Notes: generated by a model from the sequence alone, not told the origin. A stretch of 18,760 nt of DNA from Calditenuis sp032249575 (GCA_032249575.1 JAVVHL010000012.1:1-18760), one strand, 5' to 3'; positions 1-7,388 are shown, counted from the stretch's first letter. Made by a program: numbers and translations.

Positions 1-773
1 ACTTCCTTGAAGAGCTGACCTCCCTTGAAGACCCTGACCGATATCAGGTCCTCTATCCCTGACGTGGCGATCTTCCTGCCCAGAACCTCCTCGACCTGGA
101 AGACGCCCGCCTCGTTGACTATGTGGACGTCGATCCCGAGGGGCCTCTTTTCGCCCTTGACTATCTCGACCGAAGAGATGGCGAGGGCCGAGAGGGCGTG
201 GATGTCGGACTTGCCGTGCCTGTAGGGTATTCTTGCCCTTCCCTCGCTCATATCGGTGCCGTCGGCCACCTTCACTATACCGGCCTCTACGGTCAGCGAC
301 TGGACGCTTTCGTCATGGCTCAGGATGCAGTGGAGCACCTCCGCCCTTATCCTCCTCTCCGTCCTCCCCTTTCCGTAGACCTTAGGCAACAACTCGGAAA
401 GGATCCGGTCGGCGATCATCGCACCCGTCAAATGGTGCATCGTCCTGTGGACCATGTTGCCGATGTCGTGGAGGTATGCGCCGAGCATAGTGATGGCCAT
501 GGCGTCCTCCACCTTGACCCCGTCGAGTCCTATGGTCGAGAACCTGACCCCGCTCGACCTCAGGACGTCGAAGATCTCAAGCGCAGCCCCTGCCACTATC
601 CTCGCGTGCATGGGGCCGTGGTCGTTGTAGTAGAGGCGCTTCACAACCATCTCGTTGCAGAGCTCGAGGTAGTCCTGGATCTCCTCGTTACCCTCCAGCA
701 GCTCCAGGAGGGCCTCCAACTTCTCCTTCCCCCTCACCTTCTCCCTGAGCAGTTGGGCCGATACCCTTGTCAA
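1..773 (-). CDS. HD-domain metal-dependent phosphohydrolase, C-terminus cut by window edge
   Basis: About 257 residues are visible and the frame is still open at position 1. HD-superfamily metal ligands are in order: H56 (context MHARIV), H102-D103 (YLHDIGN), H113/H114, H148 and H153 (LHCILSHDE), and D171 (VADGTDMSEGR). This is the pattern of divalent-metal phosphohydrolases acting on nucleotides or phosphate esters; the substrate cannot be read from sequence. The part after about residue 185 looks like a small regulatory or dimerisation domain. A stop codon lies two codons before the TTG at 773, and a TTTATC hexamer at 799-804 is centred 28 nt upstream, so a leaderless TTG start fits. A GTG at 737 is the alternative. 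The gene lies downstream of GlyRS on the same strand but has its own promoter. Confidence 0.85.
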   Translation of the reverse strand, partial: MTRVSAQLLREKVRGKEKLEALLELLEGNEEIQDYLELCNEMVVKRLYYNDHGPMHARIVAGAALEIFDVLRSSGVRFSTIGLDGVKVEDAMAITMLGAYLHDIGNMVHRTMHHLTGAMIADRILSELLPKVYGKGRTERRIRAEVLHCILSHDESVQSLTVEAGIVKVADGTDMSEGRARIPYRHGKSDIHALSALAISSVEIVKGEKRPLGIDVHIVNEAGVFQVEEVLGRKIATSGIEDLISVRVFKGGQLFKE

Positions 774-798
774 ATCCTACGTAGAGCGTGACCGGCGT

Positions 799-804
799 GA
801 TAAA
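799..804 (-). promoter_or_regulatory. TATA-like element for the HD phosphohydrolase
   Basis: TTTATC on the minus strand, centred about 28 nt upstream of the TTG at 773. The spacing matches the other TATA/start pairs in this window and predicts a leaderless transcript. The rest of the 115-nt gap to the GlyRS stop shows nothing else I can support. Confidence 0.5.
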
Positions 805-888
805 GCTCTATTACCGTTGTCGGCGACGTAAGCGGCTCGGAATCCAGCAAAGGGCGTTGAAATTGTGATGAGGGAGAGAAGCGGGACC

Positions 889-2493
889 TCACCTAACCTC
901 CGGGAAAGCCAAGGCCTTCGCGAGCCACGCCTTTAAACCCGAGATCGGGACCCTCTCCTGCCTCGTAGTGTCCCTGTCCCTCACCGTCACCGTATCGTCC
1001 TGGAGCGTCTGGTAGTCTATCGTGACGCAGTAGGGGACTCCGATCTCGTCGAGCATGTGGTACCGCTTCCCAATCGTGTCGCCGGCCTCGTAAACCGCGT
1101 CGAAGTCGACCCTCAGCATCTCGTAGACCTCCGTCGCCTTCTCGGGGAGACCGTCCTTGTCGACGAGCGGCAGGACGGCCACTTGGACCGGTGCAAGGAA
1201 AGGAGGCAGCTTCAGCACCTTCCTCCTTCCCTCCCTGACGAGGTTGTGCTCGAGGAGGACGTACAGGCTCCTGTCAACCCCCATCGAGAGCTCGAAGACG
1301 TGGGGGACGAACTTCCTCCCTCTGTTGAATGCAGTCAGGTCCTTTCCGCTGACGCGCATGTGTCCCGATAGGTCGTAGTCGCCCCTGTAGTTGCAGGCTA
1401 CCAGCTCCAACCAACCCAGCGACGTCTGGACCTCGAGGTCCCAGGACTCCCTCGCGTAGAAGGGCTTCTCATCCTCGCCGAGCCTCCTCAGCCTGATTTT
1501 GCTCCTATCTATTCCAATTGTTTCATAGAACTTCTGTATCAGGGCGAGATAGTAGGCCTCTATTTTCAAAGGGACGAGGCCCTTCCTCCACGCTTCCTCC
1601 GCGGACACCTCGGTGATCGATTCGCCGTCCTGCGAGAGCCTCAGCACTTGGCCCTTCAGCCTGCTCCACCTCCTTTCGTCAAGATCCTCCTCCGGGTCGA
1701 AGAGAACCTCGACCTCGGCCTGGTAGAACTCCCTGAGGCGGAGGAGACCCTGCCTCGGCGAGATCTCGTTCCTGAAGCTCTTCCCGAACTGGCAGAGGGG
1801 GAGGGGGAACTTGGACCACCCTATCTTGTAGACCCTCAGGTAGTCGACGAAGAGGGACTGGCACGTCTCAGGCCTCAGGTAGGCTTCCGTGCCCTCACCT
1901 CCTACCGAGAGCCTGAACATCATGTTGAACCTCGTAACCTCAGAGAGCTGTCCGCCGCAGCTCGGACACGTTACGCCCTCCTTCAGGATCATCGCGTAGA
2001 TCTCGCTGTCGGGCAACCTCTCCGGGACGATCCTGCCAGTCCTCTCCTGGAGCAGCCTGTCGGCCCTGAAGACGGCGCCGCAGCGGGTGCACCTCGTTAT
2101 CGGGTCGGCGAAGGACTCGAGGTGACCGGAGGCGACGAAGACGTCCTTGGCCATGATCACCGAGCCGTCGAGCTCGACCATCCCGTCGTACCGGACCACG
2201 TACCTCCGCCAAGCCTCGACGAACCTGTTCTTGAGGGCTGTCCCGAGGGGGCCGTAATCCCAGAAACCTGCTGGAGCGCCGTCGTAGATCTCGCAGGAAG
2301 GGAAATAGAAACCCCTCCTCAGCGCTAGGTCCATCACCTCATCGTATGCCCTGCTCGACAGGTCCCACCACCCGGTTCGTCCGGTGGGCGCCGTTATTTG
2401 ACCGATTTCCGGAAAGTCCTCTCGAGAAGGGAGGCCCTGACCGAAGCGGCTGTCAAGGGACCCTTTGAGAAAGGTGTCAGCTGAAGGGAGCAC
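889..2493 (-). CDS. glyS: Glycyl-tRNA synthetase, archaeal/eukaryotic alpha2 class II type
   Basis: Charges tRNA-Gly with glycine in the cytoplasm. With the ATG at 2493 it is 534 residues. The N-terminal class II signature RRGFYFPSCEIY leads into FWDYGPLG (about residues 59-84). A zinc-binding insertion has C135/C138 and C176/C179. Motif 2 is FRNEISPR followed by REFYQAE (about 240-260). Motif 3 is GVDRSLYVLLE near residue 405. A C-terminal anticodon-binding domain follows (PPFLAPVQVAVLP onward). The first ~48 residues do not look like GlyRS: family members normally begin only a few residues before YDEVMDLALRRGF. The ATG at 2493 also overlaps the upstream gene by 17 nt. The true start may be lower, at CTG 2361, GTG 2337 or ATG 2334. 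Function is secure, start is not. Confidence 0.95.
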   Translation of the reverse strand: MLPSADTFLKGSLDSRFGQGLPSREDFPEIGQITAPTGRTGWWDLSSRAYDEVMDLALRRGFYFPSCEIYDGAPAGFWDYGPLGTALKNRFVEAWRRYVVRYDGMVELDGSVIMAKDVFVASGHLESFADPITRCTRCGAVFRADRLLQERTGRIVPERLPDSEIYAMILKEGVTCPSCGGQLSEVTRFNMMFRLSVGGEGTEAYLRPETCQSLFVDYLRVYKIGWSKFPLPLCQFGKSFRNEISPRQGLLRLREFYQAEVEVLFDPEEDLDERRWSRLKGQVLRLSQDGESITEVSAEEAWRKGLVPLKIEAYYLALIQKFYETIGIDRSKIRLRRLGEDEKPFYARESWDLEVQTSLGWLELVACNYRGDYDLSGHMRVSGKDLTAFNRGRKFVPHVFELSMGVDRSLYVLLEHNLVREGRRKVLKLPPFLAPVQVAVLPLVDKDGLPEKATEVYEMLRVDFDAVYEAGDTIGKRYHMLDEIGVPYCVTIDYQTLQDDTVTVRDRDTTRQERVPISGLKAWLAKALAFPEVR

Positions 2494-3322
2494 CGCAGTT
2501 CGGGCACTTGCCGCCGATGTCGCGCCAGGTCTCTACGCACTCCCTGTGCATCGGAGCACCGCAGGAGTTGCAGAACCTGAGCGAGCCTGCAGGGATCGTT
2601 TCGCCGCAGATGGCACACTCCTGTGTTGCTGCCTGGGGCCTTTGCGGCTGTGCGGCCGTCGGAGAGGGTGAGGGAGCATGCACCGGTACGGGTTGGGTTG
2701 CAGACCCTAAGCCGACCTCCTCTTGCCTCAGAAGCTCCTCGAAGACCTCCTCCTCACGGCTCAGAGAGGGCTCCTCGTAACCCTGCGCGAACTCCTGCTG
2801 GACCTCATAGGCTGTTGTTTGGACAGGCGCGTAGGCTATGGCGGGAGATGCCGAGGGGCCCGAGGAGGGTCTGAGGACGACGAACCCGATCATCGCTGAG
2901 ATGAAGCCGCCACCCGCCATCGCGACTCCGGTGAAGAGCGCAGCGATCGCGCCTACCTCAGGTCTGAACTGTATGTTCAGAGAGGGCAGGTGATGGAGCA
3001 ACACGTAAAGCGGCGAGAGGATGGCCAGCGCCGAACCAGCAATGGCCAGACTCGGAACCGTGAAGCGCAGCATCTTGACGTTGGAGGAGAGGGAGGCCAA
3101 GACCCCCGCACCGCCTGCAAGGGCACCCGCCAGGAGCGAGAGGGTGAAGCTCCAGCTCAGAACGAACCCTTGGATCCCCCTGACCACGACGTTGTCGTTG
3201 AGGAGCGAGGCCCAGTCGAGCATCAGCGTCAGGACGTGGATCGCACCAAGAACAGAGATCAGCGCGCCGATCCTGATCAGCCTCACCAGCGCGTCCCTCA
3301 CGTCCGTTCCTGTGACGAGCAT
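2477..3322 (-). CDS. Four-helix membrane protein with C-terminal RING/PHD-like zinc finger
   Basis: 281 residues. Four hydrophobic segments (about residues 17-37, 50-77, 87-109, 123-150) are followed by a Pro/Ser/Gln-rich linker with an acidic patch. A compact C-terminal finger has ligands C236, C239, C251, C254, H259, C262, C273 and C276, i.e. C-x2-C-x11-C-x2-C-x4-H-x2-C-x10-C-x2-C. That C4HC3 order matches PHD/RING-CH fingers and resembles the prokaryotic RING families in Pfam. Such fingers bind protein or act as structural zinc modules; ubiquitin-ligase activity is not implied. The start is chosen at ATG 3322 because the TATA element at 3348-3353 is 28 nt upstream; an ATG at 3331 with a purine-rich GAGGAGGAGGGG before it is the alternative. 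The end overlaps the longest GlyRS reading frame. No specific function recognised. Confidence 0.75.
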   Translation of the reverse strand: MLVTGTDVRDALVRLIRIGALISVLGAIHVLTLMLDWASLLNDNVVVRGIQGFVLSWSFTLSLLAGALAGGAGVLASLSSNVKMLRFTVPSLAIAGSALAILSPLYVLLHHLPSLNIQFRPEVGAIAALFTGVAMAGGGFISAMIGFVVLRPSSGPSASPAIAYAPVQTTAYEVQQEFAQGYEEPSLSREEEVFEELLRQEEVGLGSATQPVPVHAPSPSPTAAQPQRPQAATQECAICGETIPAGSLRFCNSCGAPMHRECVETWRDIGGKCPNCGAPFS

Positions 3323-3347
3323 GCCTGCCATTCCCCTCCTCCTCTGC

Positions 3348-3353
3348 TATAAA
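3348..3353 (-). promoter_or_regulatory. TATA box for the membrane zinc-finger gene
   Basis: TTTATA (within CTTTTATAGC) on the minus strand, a near-consensus archaeal TATA box. Its centre is about 28 nt from ATG 3322 but only about 20 nt from ATG 3331, which favours the inner start. It may also drive GlyRS, which overlaps the end of this gene. Confidence 0.65.
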
Positions 3354-3419
3354 AGTGCGCATCGAGACGCCTTTCCACGAGAAGGCCCAGTAATCTCGAA
3401 AAGAGCGTCCTCCGTTGCC

Positions 3420-3869
3420 TCACGGAACCTCCTTGACCGTGTCGAAGACGAAGCACGTCTCGGTCCTCGCGATGCTCCTCATCGTCCTGAGCCGGTCGAT
3501 CACGAGCCTCCCCACCTCCTCAGTCGAGGAGGCCCTGACCTTCAGGATCATGTCCCACTGTCCGCTGACGAGGTGGACCTCGTAGACCTCGTCGATCGTA
3601 GCTATCTGCGCCGCCAGCTCCCTCTGCGATATCTCCTGGGCCGGGGTGAAGGAGACGAGGACGAAGGCCGTCGTGCCCCTTCCTATCTTGGCGTAATCGG
3701 GTATCGCGGTGAAACGCTTGATGTAGCCGAGCTCCGTCAGCCTCCTGACGCGCTCCTGGACCGTCGTCCTCGGCATCGAGAGCTCAGCCGACAGCTCCGT
3801 GAACGACTTCCTCGCGTCCCTCCTCAGCGCCTCCAAAATCCTCAGGTCCCTCTCGTCGATCTCCGTCAC
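3420..3869 (-). CDS. Lrp/AsnC-family transcriptional regulator
   Basis: 149 residues from the GTG at 3869. An N-terminal helix-turn-helix (IDERDLRILEALRRDARKSF, then MPRTTVQERVRRL, about residues 4-45) is followed by a beta-strand (GYIKRFTAIPDY). A C-terminal RAM/ligand-binding domain (about 60-145) carries the typical EVHLVSGQWDMILKV segment. Family members form dimers to octamers, bind amino acids or other small molecules, and often control themselves and a neighbour. The GTG is preferred to a start at 3929 because a TTTTAA element is centred about 27 nt upstream and residues before the GTG do not fit the family. The gene is divergent from the HMG-CoA synthase operon across a 98-nt AT-rich spacer, so control of that operon is a reasonable inference, not shown. 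Confidence 0.92.
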   Translation of the reverse strand: MTEIDERDLRILEALRRDARKSFTELSAELSMPRTTVQERVRRLTELGYIKRFTAIPDYAKIGRGTTAFVLVSFTPAQEISQRELAAQIATIDEVYEVHLVSGQWDMILKVRASSTEEVGRLVIDRLRTMRSIARTETCFVFDTVKEVP

Positions 3870-3892
3870 GATGACGACCAGTCCCGGACAAC

Positions 3893-3898
3893 TTAAAA
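3893..3898 (-). promoter_or_regulatory. TATA-like element for the Lrp/AsnC gene
   Basis: TTTTAA on the minus strand, about 27 nt before the GTG at 3869. It overlaps the palindrome AAAACGTTTT at 3895-3904, so a protein bound there could block TBP. Confidence 0.55.
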
Positions 3899-3930
3899 CG
3901 TTTTGACTTAAGCAACCGGCGAATTGCAAT
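3895..3930. promoter_or_regulatory. Cluster of AT-rich palindromes, candidate Lrp operator
   Basis: Three perfect short palindromes lie within 36 nt between the divergent promoters: AAAACGTTTT (3895-3904), CTTAAG (3907-3912) and ATTGCAAT (3923-3930). Lrp/AsnC proteins commonly bind AT-rich palindromic DNA and often autoregulate. The first site sits on the regulator's own TATA and the last ends about 10 nt before the TATA of the mevalonate operon. Binding is inferred from position only. Confidence 0.4.
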
Positions 3931-3940
3931 GGAATTAAGA

Positions 3941-3948
3941 TATTTAAA
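3941..3948 (+). promoter_or_regulatory. TATA box for the HMG-CoA synthase operon
   Basis: TATTTAAA, a good archaeal TATA match, centred about 26-27 nt before TTG 3971 and 23-24 nt before GTG 3968. It predicts a leaderless or nearly leaderless mRNA for hmgS-thiolase-DUF35. Confidence 0.65.
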
Positions 3949-3967
3949 GGGCTGAAGGGAAGGCGCG

Positions 3968-5020
3968 GTGTTGAGCAGGGTCAAGGACGTCGCGATCCTC
4001 GGATACGGCGGGTATGTGCCCAGGTACAGGATCAAGGCCTCGGAGATAGCGAGGGTATGGGGGAGGGAGGACGACGCGCTGCCGATAAAGGAGAAAGCTG
4101 TCAACGGCATCGACGAGGACGTCATCACGATGGCCATAGAGGCGTGCAAATATGCGCTGAGGAGGGCCGGCATCGACATCAGGAAGGTGGGAGCAGTGAA
4201 CGTGGGCTCCGAGTCTCACCCATATGCGGTGAAGCCGACCGGGACCGTCGTCGCTGAGGCCCTCGGGATACCTCCCACCCACCTCTCTGCGGACCTCGAG
4301 TTCGCGTGCAAGGCCGGAACGGAGGCGATGCAGATGATCGCAGGCCTCGTCTCTGCTGGGATGATAGAATACGGGATAGCGGTGGGCGCCGACACGGCAC
4401 AGGGGAGGCCCTCAGACGCGCTGGAGTTCACGGCAGCGGCCGGCGCGGCGGCCTTCGTCCTCGGGAGGAGCAACGGCGAGGAGGTCGCGGTGATAGAGCA
4501 CATGGTGAGCTATGTGACGGACACACCCGATTTCTGGCGAAGGGCCCACGAGAGGTACCCGAGGCACGCGTCGAGGTTCACCGGCGAGCCAGCCTACTTC
4601 CACCACACGGTATCCGCTGTGAAGGTGCTCCTCGAGGAGACCGGACTCAAAATCTCGGACATCGACTACTTCGTCTTCCACCAGCCCAACTACAAGTTCC
4701 CCTACGCCGCCGCCAAGATCCTCCAGATACCGAAGGAGAAGGTGGACCCTGGGGTGGTGACCAACGTCGTCGGCAACACCTACGCCGCCTGCTCACCTTT
4801 GGGCCTCGTGAGGGTCCTCGACCACGCCAAGCCCGGCCAGAGGATAGTCCTGACATCTTTCGGCTCAGGTGCGGGGAGCGACTCCTTCCTGATCGTGACC
4901 AAGGAGGGCCTAGAGAGGAAGAGGAACCTCGCACCTCTCCTCGACACGCTGATCGCGAGGGCCAAGTACATCGATTACGCCCAGTACTTGAGGCACAGGG
5001 AGAAGATCAGGACGTCGTGA
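3968..5020 (+). CDS. Hydroxymethylglutaryl-CoA synthase, archaeal type
   Basis: Condenses acetyl-CoA with acetoacetyl-CoA to HMG-CoA, the second step of the mevalonate pathway that feeds isoprenoid membrane lipids. It is 350 residues, the usual archaeal length. Catalytic residues can be placed: E82 (GSESHPYAVKP), nucleophile C114 (LEFACKAGTEAMQM) and H238 (YFVFHQPNYKFP). A Gly-rich C-terminal stretch (TSFGSGAGSDSFLI) completes the thiolase fold. The GTG at 3968 is directly followed by TTG 3971; the TATA spacing slightly favours the TTG. It is first in an operon with thiolase and the DUF35 protein, whose products form one complex with this enzyme in a methanogen studied structurally. Confidence 0.96.
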   Translation: MLSRVKDVAILGYGGYVPRYRIKASEIARVWGREDDALPIKEKAVNGIDEDVITMAIEACKYALRRAGIDIRKVGAVNVGSESHPYAVKPTGTVVAEALGIPPTHLSADLEFACKAGTEAMQMIAGLVSAGMIEYGIAVGADTAQGRPSDALEFTAAAGAAAFVLGRSNGEEVAVIEHMVSYVTDTPDFWRRAHERYPRHASRFTGEPAYFHHTVSAVKVLLEETGLKISDIDYFVFHQPNYKFPYAAAKILQIPKEKVDPGVVTNVVGNTYAACSPLGLVRVLDHAKPGQRIVLTSFGSGAGSDSFLIVTKEGLERKRNLAPLLDTLIARAKYIDYAQYLRHREKIRTS

Positions 5021-5027
5021 TGGCGTG

Positions 5028-6194
5028 ATGAGGTCGGCATACGTCGCAGGAGTGGGATACACGAAGGTCTCTGAGCACTGGGAGAAGTCCCTGACGGAGC
5101 TGGCCTCAGAGGCGGCGCTGGCAGCGATACGGGACGCCGGCGTGGAGAGGGTAGACGCGATCTACCTCGCTAGCGCGGCTGCCGAGGTCACCTCGCACCA
5201 GATCGGAATAAGCGCCATCGTCTCGGAGGAGCTGGGCCTATCGGGCGTACCTGCTGTCAGGATCGAGTGCGGTGAGGCCTCAGGGATGGCCGCCTTTCTC
5301 CAGGCCCACGCGGCCGTATCCTCAGGATTGGCTGAAGTGGCGCTCGTGGTGGGGGCCGAGAAGCTCTCTGACCTCATGCCGGAGGAGTACAACACGGTCT
5401 ACACGATGACGCTGCCTCACGAGACGATGGGCTTTGCCGGGATCACGCCCTCAGCAATAGCGGCCCTCCTCTACCGGATCTACATGGAGAGGTACGAGGT
5501 CCCTCAGGAGTTCGTCGCGCACTTCCCGGTCCTCATGCACAGGAACGCCAAGGGGGTCCCGCACGCCCAGTTCCCCTTTGAGGTGAGGCTCGAGGACGTC
5601 CTCTCCTCGCCCTACGTCGCAGCACCCCTCAGGAGGCTCGAGACCACGGCGCCTTGCGACGGCGCAGCGGCCCTCGTTTTGGTGTCGGAGGAATCGCTGG
5701 GGAGCGTCAGGTCAGGCTCGGTGACGAAGGTCGGAGGGATCAGCGTCAGGACCGATTACGTCTCGCCCTTCGAAAGGGAGGACCCTCTCTTCCTCTCGTC
5801 GGTCGCACTCTCAGTCGAGGAGGCCCTGATGCGCTCCGGGATCGACCGCGATGACGTCAACGTCGTCGAGCTCCACGACTCCTTCTCGGTTATGGCACCG
5901 CTGATCCTGGAGAGCGCAGGTTTCTCGCCGAAGGGGAAGAGCGGCCTCCGGCTCAAAGAGGGGTCTTACGACCTGGGCGGGGAGCTGCCGATCAACACCT
6001 TCGGCGGCCTCAAGGCGAGGGGCCACCCGTTCGGAGCGACGGCGCTTTACCAGCTGGCCGAGCTGCACCTTCAACTGACGGGGAGGGCAGGGAAGAACCA
6101 GGTCGACAAGGCCAGAAGGGGCCTCGCGATCTCCACATCCGGCTTCGGTGCGATATCTGGTGCGGCTGTCCTGCTGGGAGGTGATGGTGCGTGA
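5028..6194 (+). CDS. Acetyl-CoA C-acetyltransferase (acetoacetyl-CoA thiolase), archaeal type
   Basis: Joins two acetyl-CoA into acetoacetyl-CoA, the unfavourable first step of the mevalonate pathway. 388 residues from ATG 5028, with GTG 5025 immediately before it as an alternative. It has the nucleophile C81 (IECGEASGMAA), H283 in the HDSFS motif, and H333 in GGLKARGHPFGAT. The position of the second cysteine in bacterial thiolases reads STSGFGAISG here, as is usual for the archaeal/SCP2-like branch. It starts 7 nt after the HMG-CoA synthase stop and overlaps the next gene by 4 nt (GTGA), so the three are co-transcribed. In the known complex the intermediate passes directly to HMG-CoA synthase, pulling the reaction forward. 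Confidence 0.95.
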   Translation: MRSAYVAGVGYTKVSEHWEKSLTELASEAALAAIRDAGVERVDAIYLASAAAEVTSHQIGISAIVSEELGLSGVPAVRIECGEASGMAAFLQAHAAVSSGLAEVALVVGAEKLSDLMPEEYNTVYTMTLPHETMGFAGITPSAIAALLYRIYMERYEVPQEFVAHFPVLMHRNAKGVPHAQFPFEVRLEDVLSSPYVAAPLRRLETTAPCDGAAALVLVSEESLGSVRSGSVTKVGGISVRTDYVSPFEREDPLFLSSVALSVEEALMRSGIDRDDVNVVELHDSFSVMAPLILESAGFSPKGKSGLRLKEGSYDLGGELPINTFGGLKARGHPFGATALYQLAELHLQLTGRAGKNQVDKARRGLAISTSGFGAISGAAVLLGGDGA

Positions 6195-6598
6195 GGTCAG
6201 GTATCAGACCACAGGAGCACTGGAGGGCCAAGAAATTCAGGTACAGGCTGGAGGTGCTGAGATGTGCGAGCTGCGGGACGGTCAACATGACGCCTAGGAA
6301 GGTCTGCAGGCGCTGCAGGTCCACCTCCCTAGTCCCCGAGAGGCTCCCTGAGAGGGCGAGGCTCATCGCCTTTACGGAGGTCAAGTCGACGACCGACATC
6401 CACGACGAGACCGCACCCTACCTCGTCGGCCTCCTGGAGTTCGAGGACGGGACTAGGATAGTGGCTCAGCTCACCGACGTCGATTACGAGGAGCTTAGGC
6501 CAGGCATGGAGATGGAGGCGGTCGTCAGGAAGATCGCCCAGGAAGGAGAGTCGGGGATCATCGTCTACGGCTTCAAGTTCAGGCCCGTAATCACGTAG
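6191..6598 (+). CDS. DUF35 zinc-ribbon/OB-fold protein, scaffold of the thiolase-HMGS complex
   Basis: 135 residues. An N-terminal helix precedes a rubredoxin-like zinc ribbon with C25, C28, C39 and C42 (CASCG and CRRC). An OB-fold follows (about residues 50-130; ARLIAFTEVKS, PYLVGLLEFEDGTRIVAQL). This is the DUF35 (DUF35_N plus OB) architecture. In the structurally characterised archaeal thiolase/HMG-CoA synthase assembly this protein bridges the two enzymes and helps form a shared CoA-binding site. The GTG start overlaps the thiolase stop by 4 nt, typical translational coupling. It is the last gene of the operon. Confidence 0.92.
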   Translation: MRSGIRPQEHWRAKKFRYRLEVLRCASCGTVNMTPRKVCRRCRSTSLVPERLPERARLIAFTEVKSTTDIHDETAPYLVGLLEFEDGTRIVAQLTDVDYEELRPGMEMEAVVRKIAQEGESGIIVYGFKFRPVIT

Positions 6599-6646
6599 CG
6601 CGGAGAAGGCGGCCGCTCAACGCAGAGGGTTGCGGTGCGCATATGG

Positions 6647-6652
6647 CTATAA
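6647..6652 (+). promoter_or_regulatory. TATA-like element for the disulfide oxidoreductase gene
   Basis: CTATAA centred about 30 nt before ATG 6680, but only about 18 nt before ATG 6668. This supports the inner start and probably serves the downstream rpoD operon too. Confidence 0.45.
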
Positions 6653-6679
6653 TGCTGAGGTGAAAGCATGGTTGCAGGC

Positions 6680-7363
6680 ATGCAGGTCCTAAAGGAGAGG
6701 GAAAGGAGGTACGTCAAGCAGCTCTTCGAGAAGGAGCTTTCCGGCGAGGTCAGGCTCGTCGTCTTCACGCAGAAGTTCGAGTGCGAGGGCTGCGAAATAA
6801 CGCGCAGGATCGCCGAGGAGCTCGCAGAGCTCTCACCTAACATCAGCGTGGAGGTCCACGACTTCGAGGAGGACGGAGAGCTCGCCAGGAAGTGGAGGGT
6901 CGACAAGATCCCCGCACTTCTGGTCTTCGGGAAGAGGGAGTACGGGATCCGTTACTTCGGCATGCCGACCGGCTACGAGTTCGCGGCGCTCCTGGACGAC
7001 ATCGTCGACGTCTCGAAGGGGAGGTCCAGGCTCTCGGAGGCCACCAAAGCGAGGCTCAAAGAGATCAAAGAGCCGGTCCACATTCAGGTCTTCGTGACGC
7101 CCACCTGCCCCTACTGCCCGAGGGCCGTGAGGACAGCCCACATGTTCGCGCTGGAGAACGAGAACATTGTCGGCGACATGATAGAGTCCCTCGAGTTCCC
7201 GCACCTCGCCAACAAGTACAACGTTATGGCCGTGCCGAAGGTCGTCATCAACGACGTCCTCGCATTCGAGGGCGCGGTTCCGGAGCACATATTCCTCGAG
7301 TACGTGCTGCACGCCCTTGAGCACTCCAAGGAGGGCCATCACCGTCACCATCACGGTCATTAA
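6680..7363 (+). CDS. pdo: Protein disulfide oxidoreductase (double thioredoxin fold) with His-rich tail
   Basis: 227 residues. Catalyses disulfide formation or exchange in the cytoplasm of thermophiles, where disulfides stabilise proteins. It has two thioredoxin/glutaredoxin units: the N-terminal one with C35-E-G-C38 and cis-Pro near P78, the C-terminal one with C143-P-Y-C146 and P186 (MAVPKVVI). Linking segments such as YFGMPTGYEFAALLDDIVDV and VTPTCPYCPRAVR closely resemble the Pyrococcus enzyme. The N-terminal CEGC differs from the CQYC I recall there. The tail ends with seven histidines in 13 residues, absent from the Pyrococcus protein. ATG 6680 places 16 residues before the first beta-strand, as in the homologue; ATG 6668 has a GAGGTGA before it and is the alternative. 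Confidence 0.93.
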   Translation: MQVLKERERRYVKQLFEKELSGEVRLVVFTQKFECEGCEITRRIAEELAELSPNISVEVHDFEEDGELARKWRVDKIPALLVFGKREYGIRYFGMPTGYEFAALLDDIVDVSKGRSRLSEATKARLKEIKEPVHIQVFVTPTCPYCPRAVRTAHMFALENENIVGDMIESLEFPHLANKYNVMAVPKVVINDVLAFEGAVPEHIFLEYVLHALEHSKEGHHRHHHGH

Positions 7364-7388
7364 CCGGAGAGCGGCTGGACGGACGGAA

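Noticed and set aside
123..791. Long plus-strand frame opposite the HD phosphohydrolase
   Set aside because: The minus strand encodes a clear HD protein; the plus frame has no recognisable motif and is an antisense shadow typical of GC-rich DNA.
1648..2328. 226-codon plus-strand frame opposite GlyRS
   Set aside because: Antisense to unambiguous GlyRS motifs; composition (Leu/Glu/Pro-rich) is that of a shadow.
2477..3322. Calling the zinc-finger protein a ubiquitin ligase
   Set aside because: Only the ligand pattern supports it; no ubiquitin-like, E1 or E2 gene is present in the window.
3021..3896. 291-codon plus-strand frame across the zinc-finger and Lrp genes
   Set aside because: It spans two well-supported minus-strand genes and their promoter, with no domain of its own.
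4306..5028. 240-codon plus-strand frame inside HMG-CoA synthase
   Set aside because: Alternative frame of a gene with all catalytic residues; Arg-rich translation without motifs.
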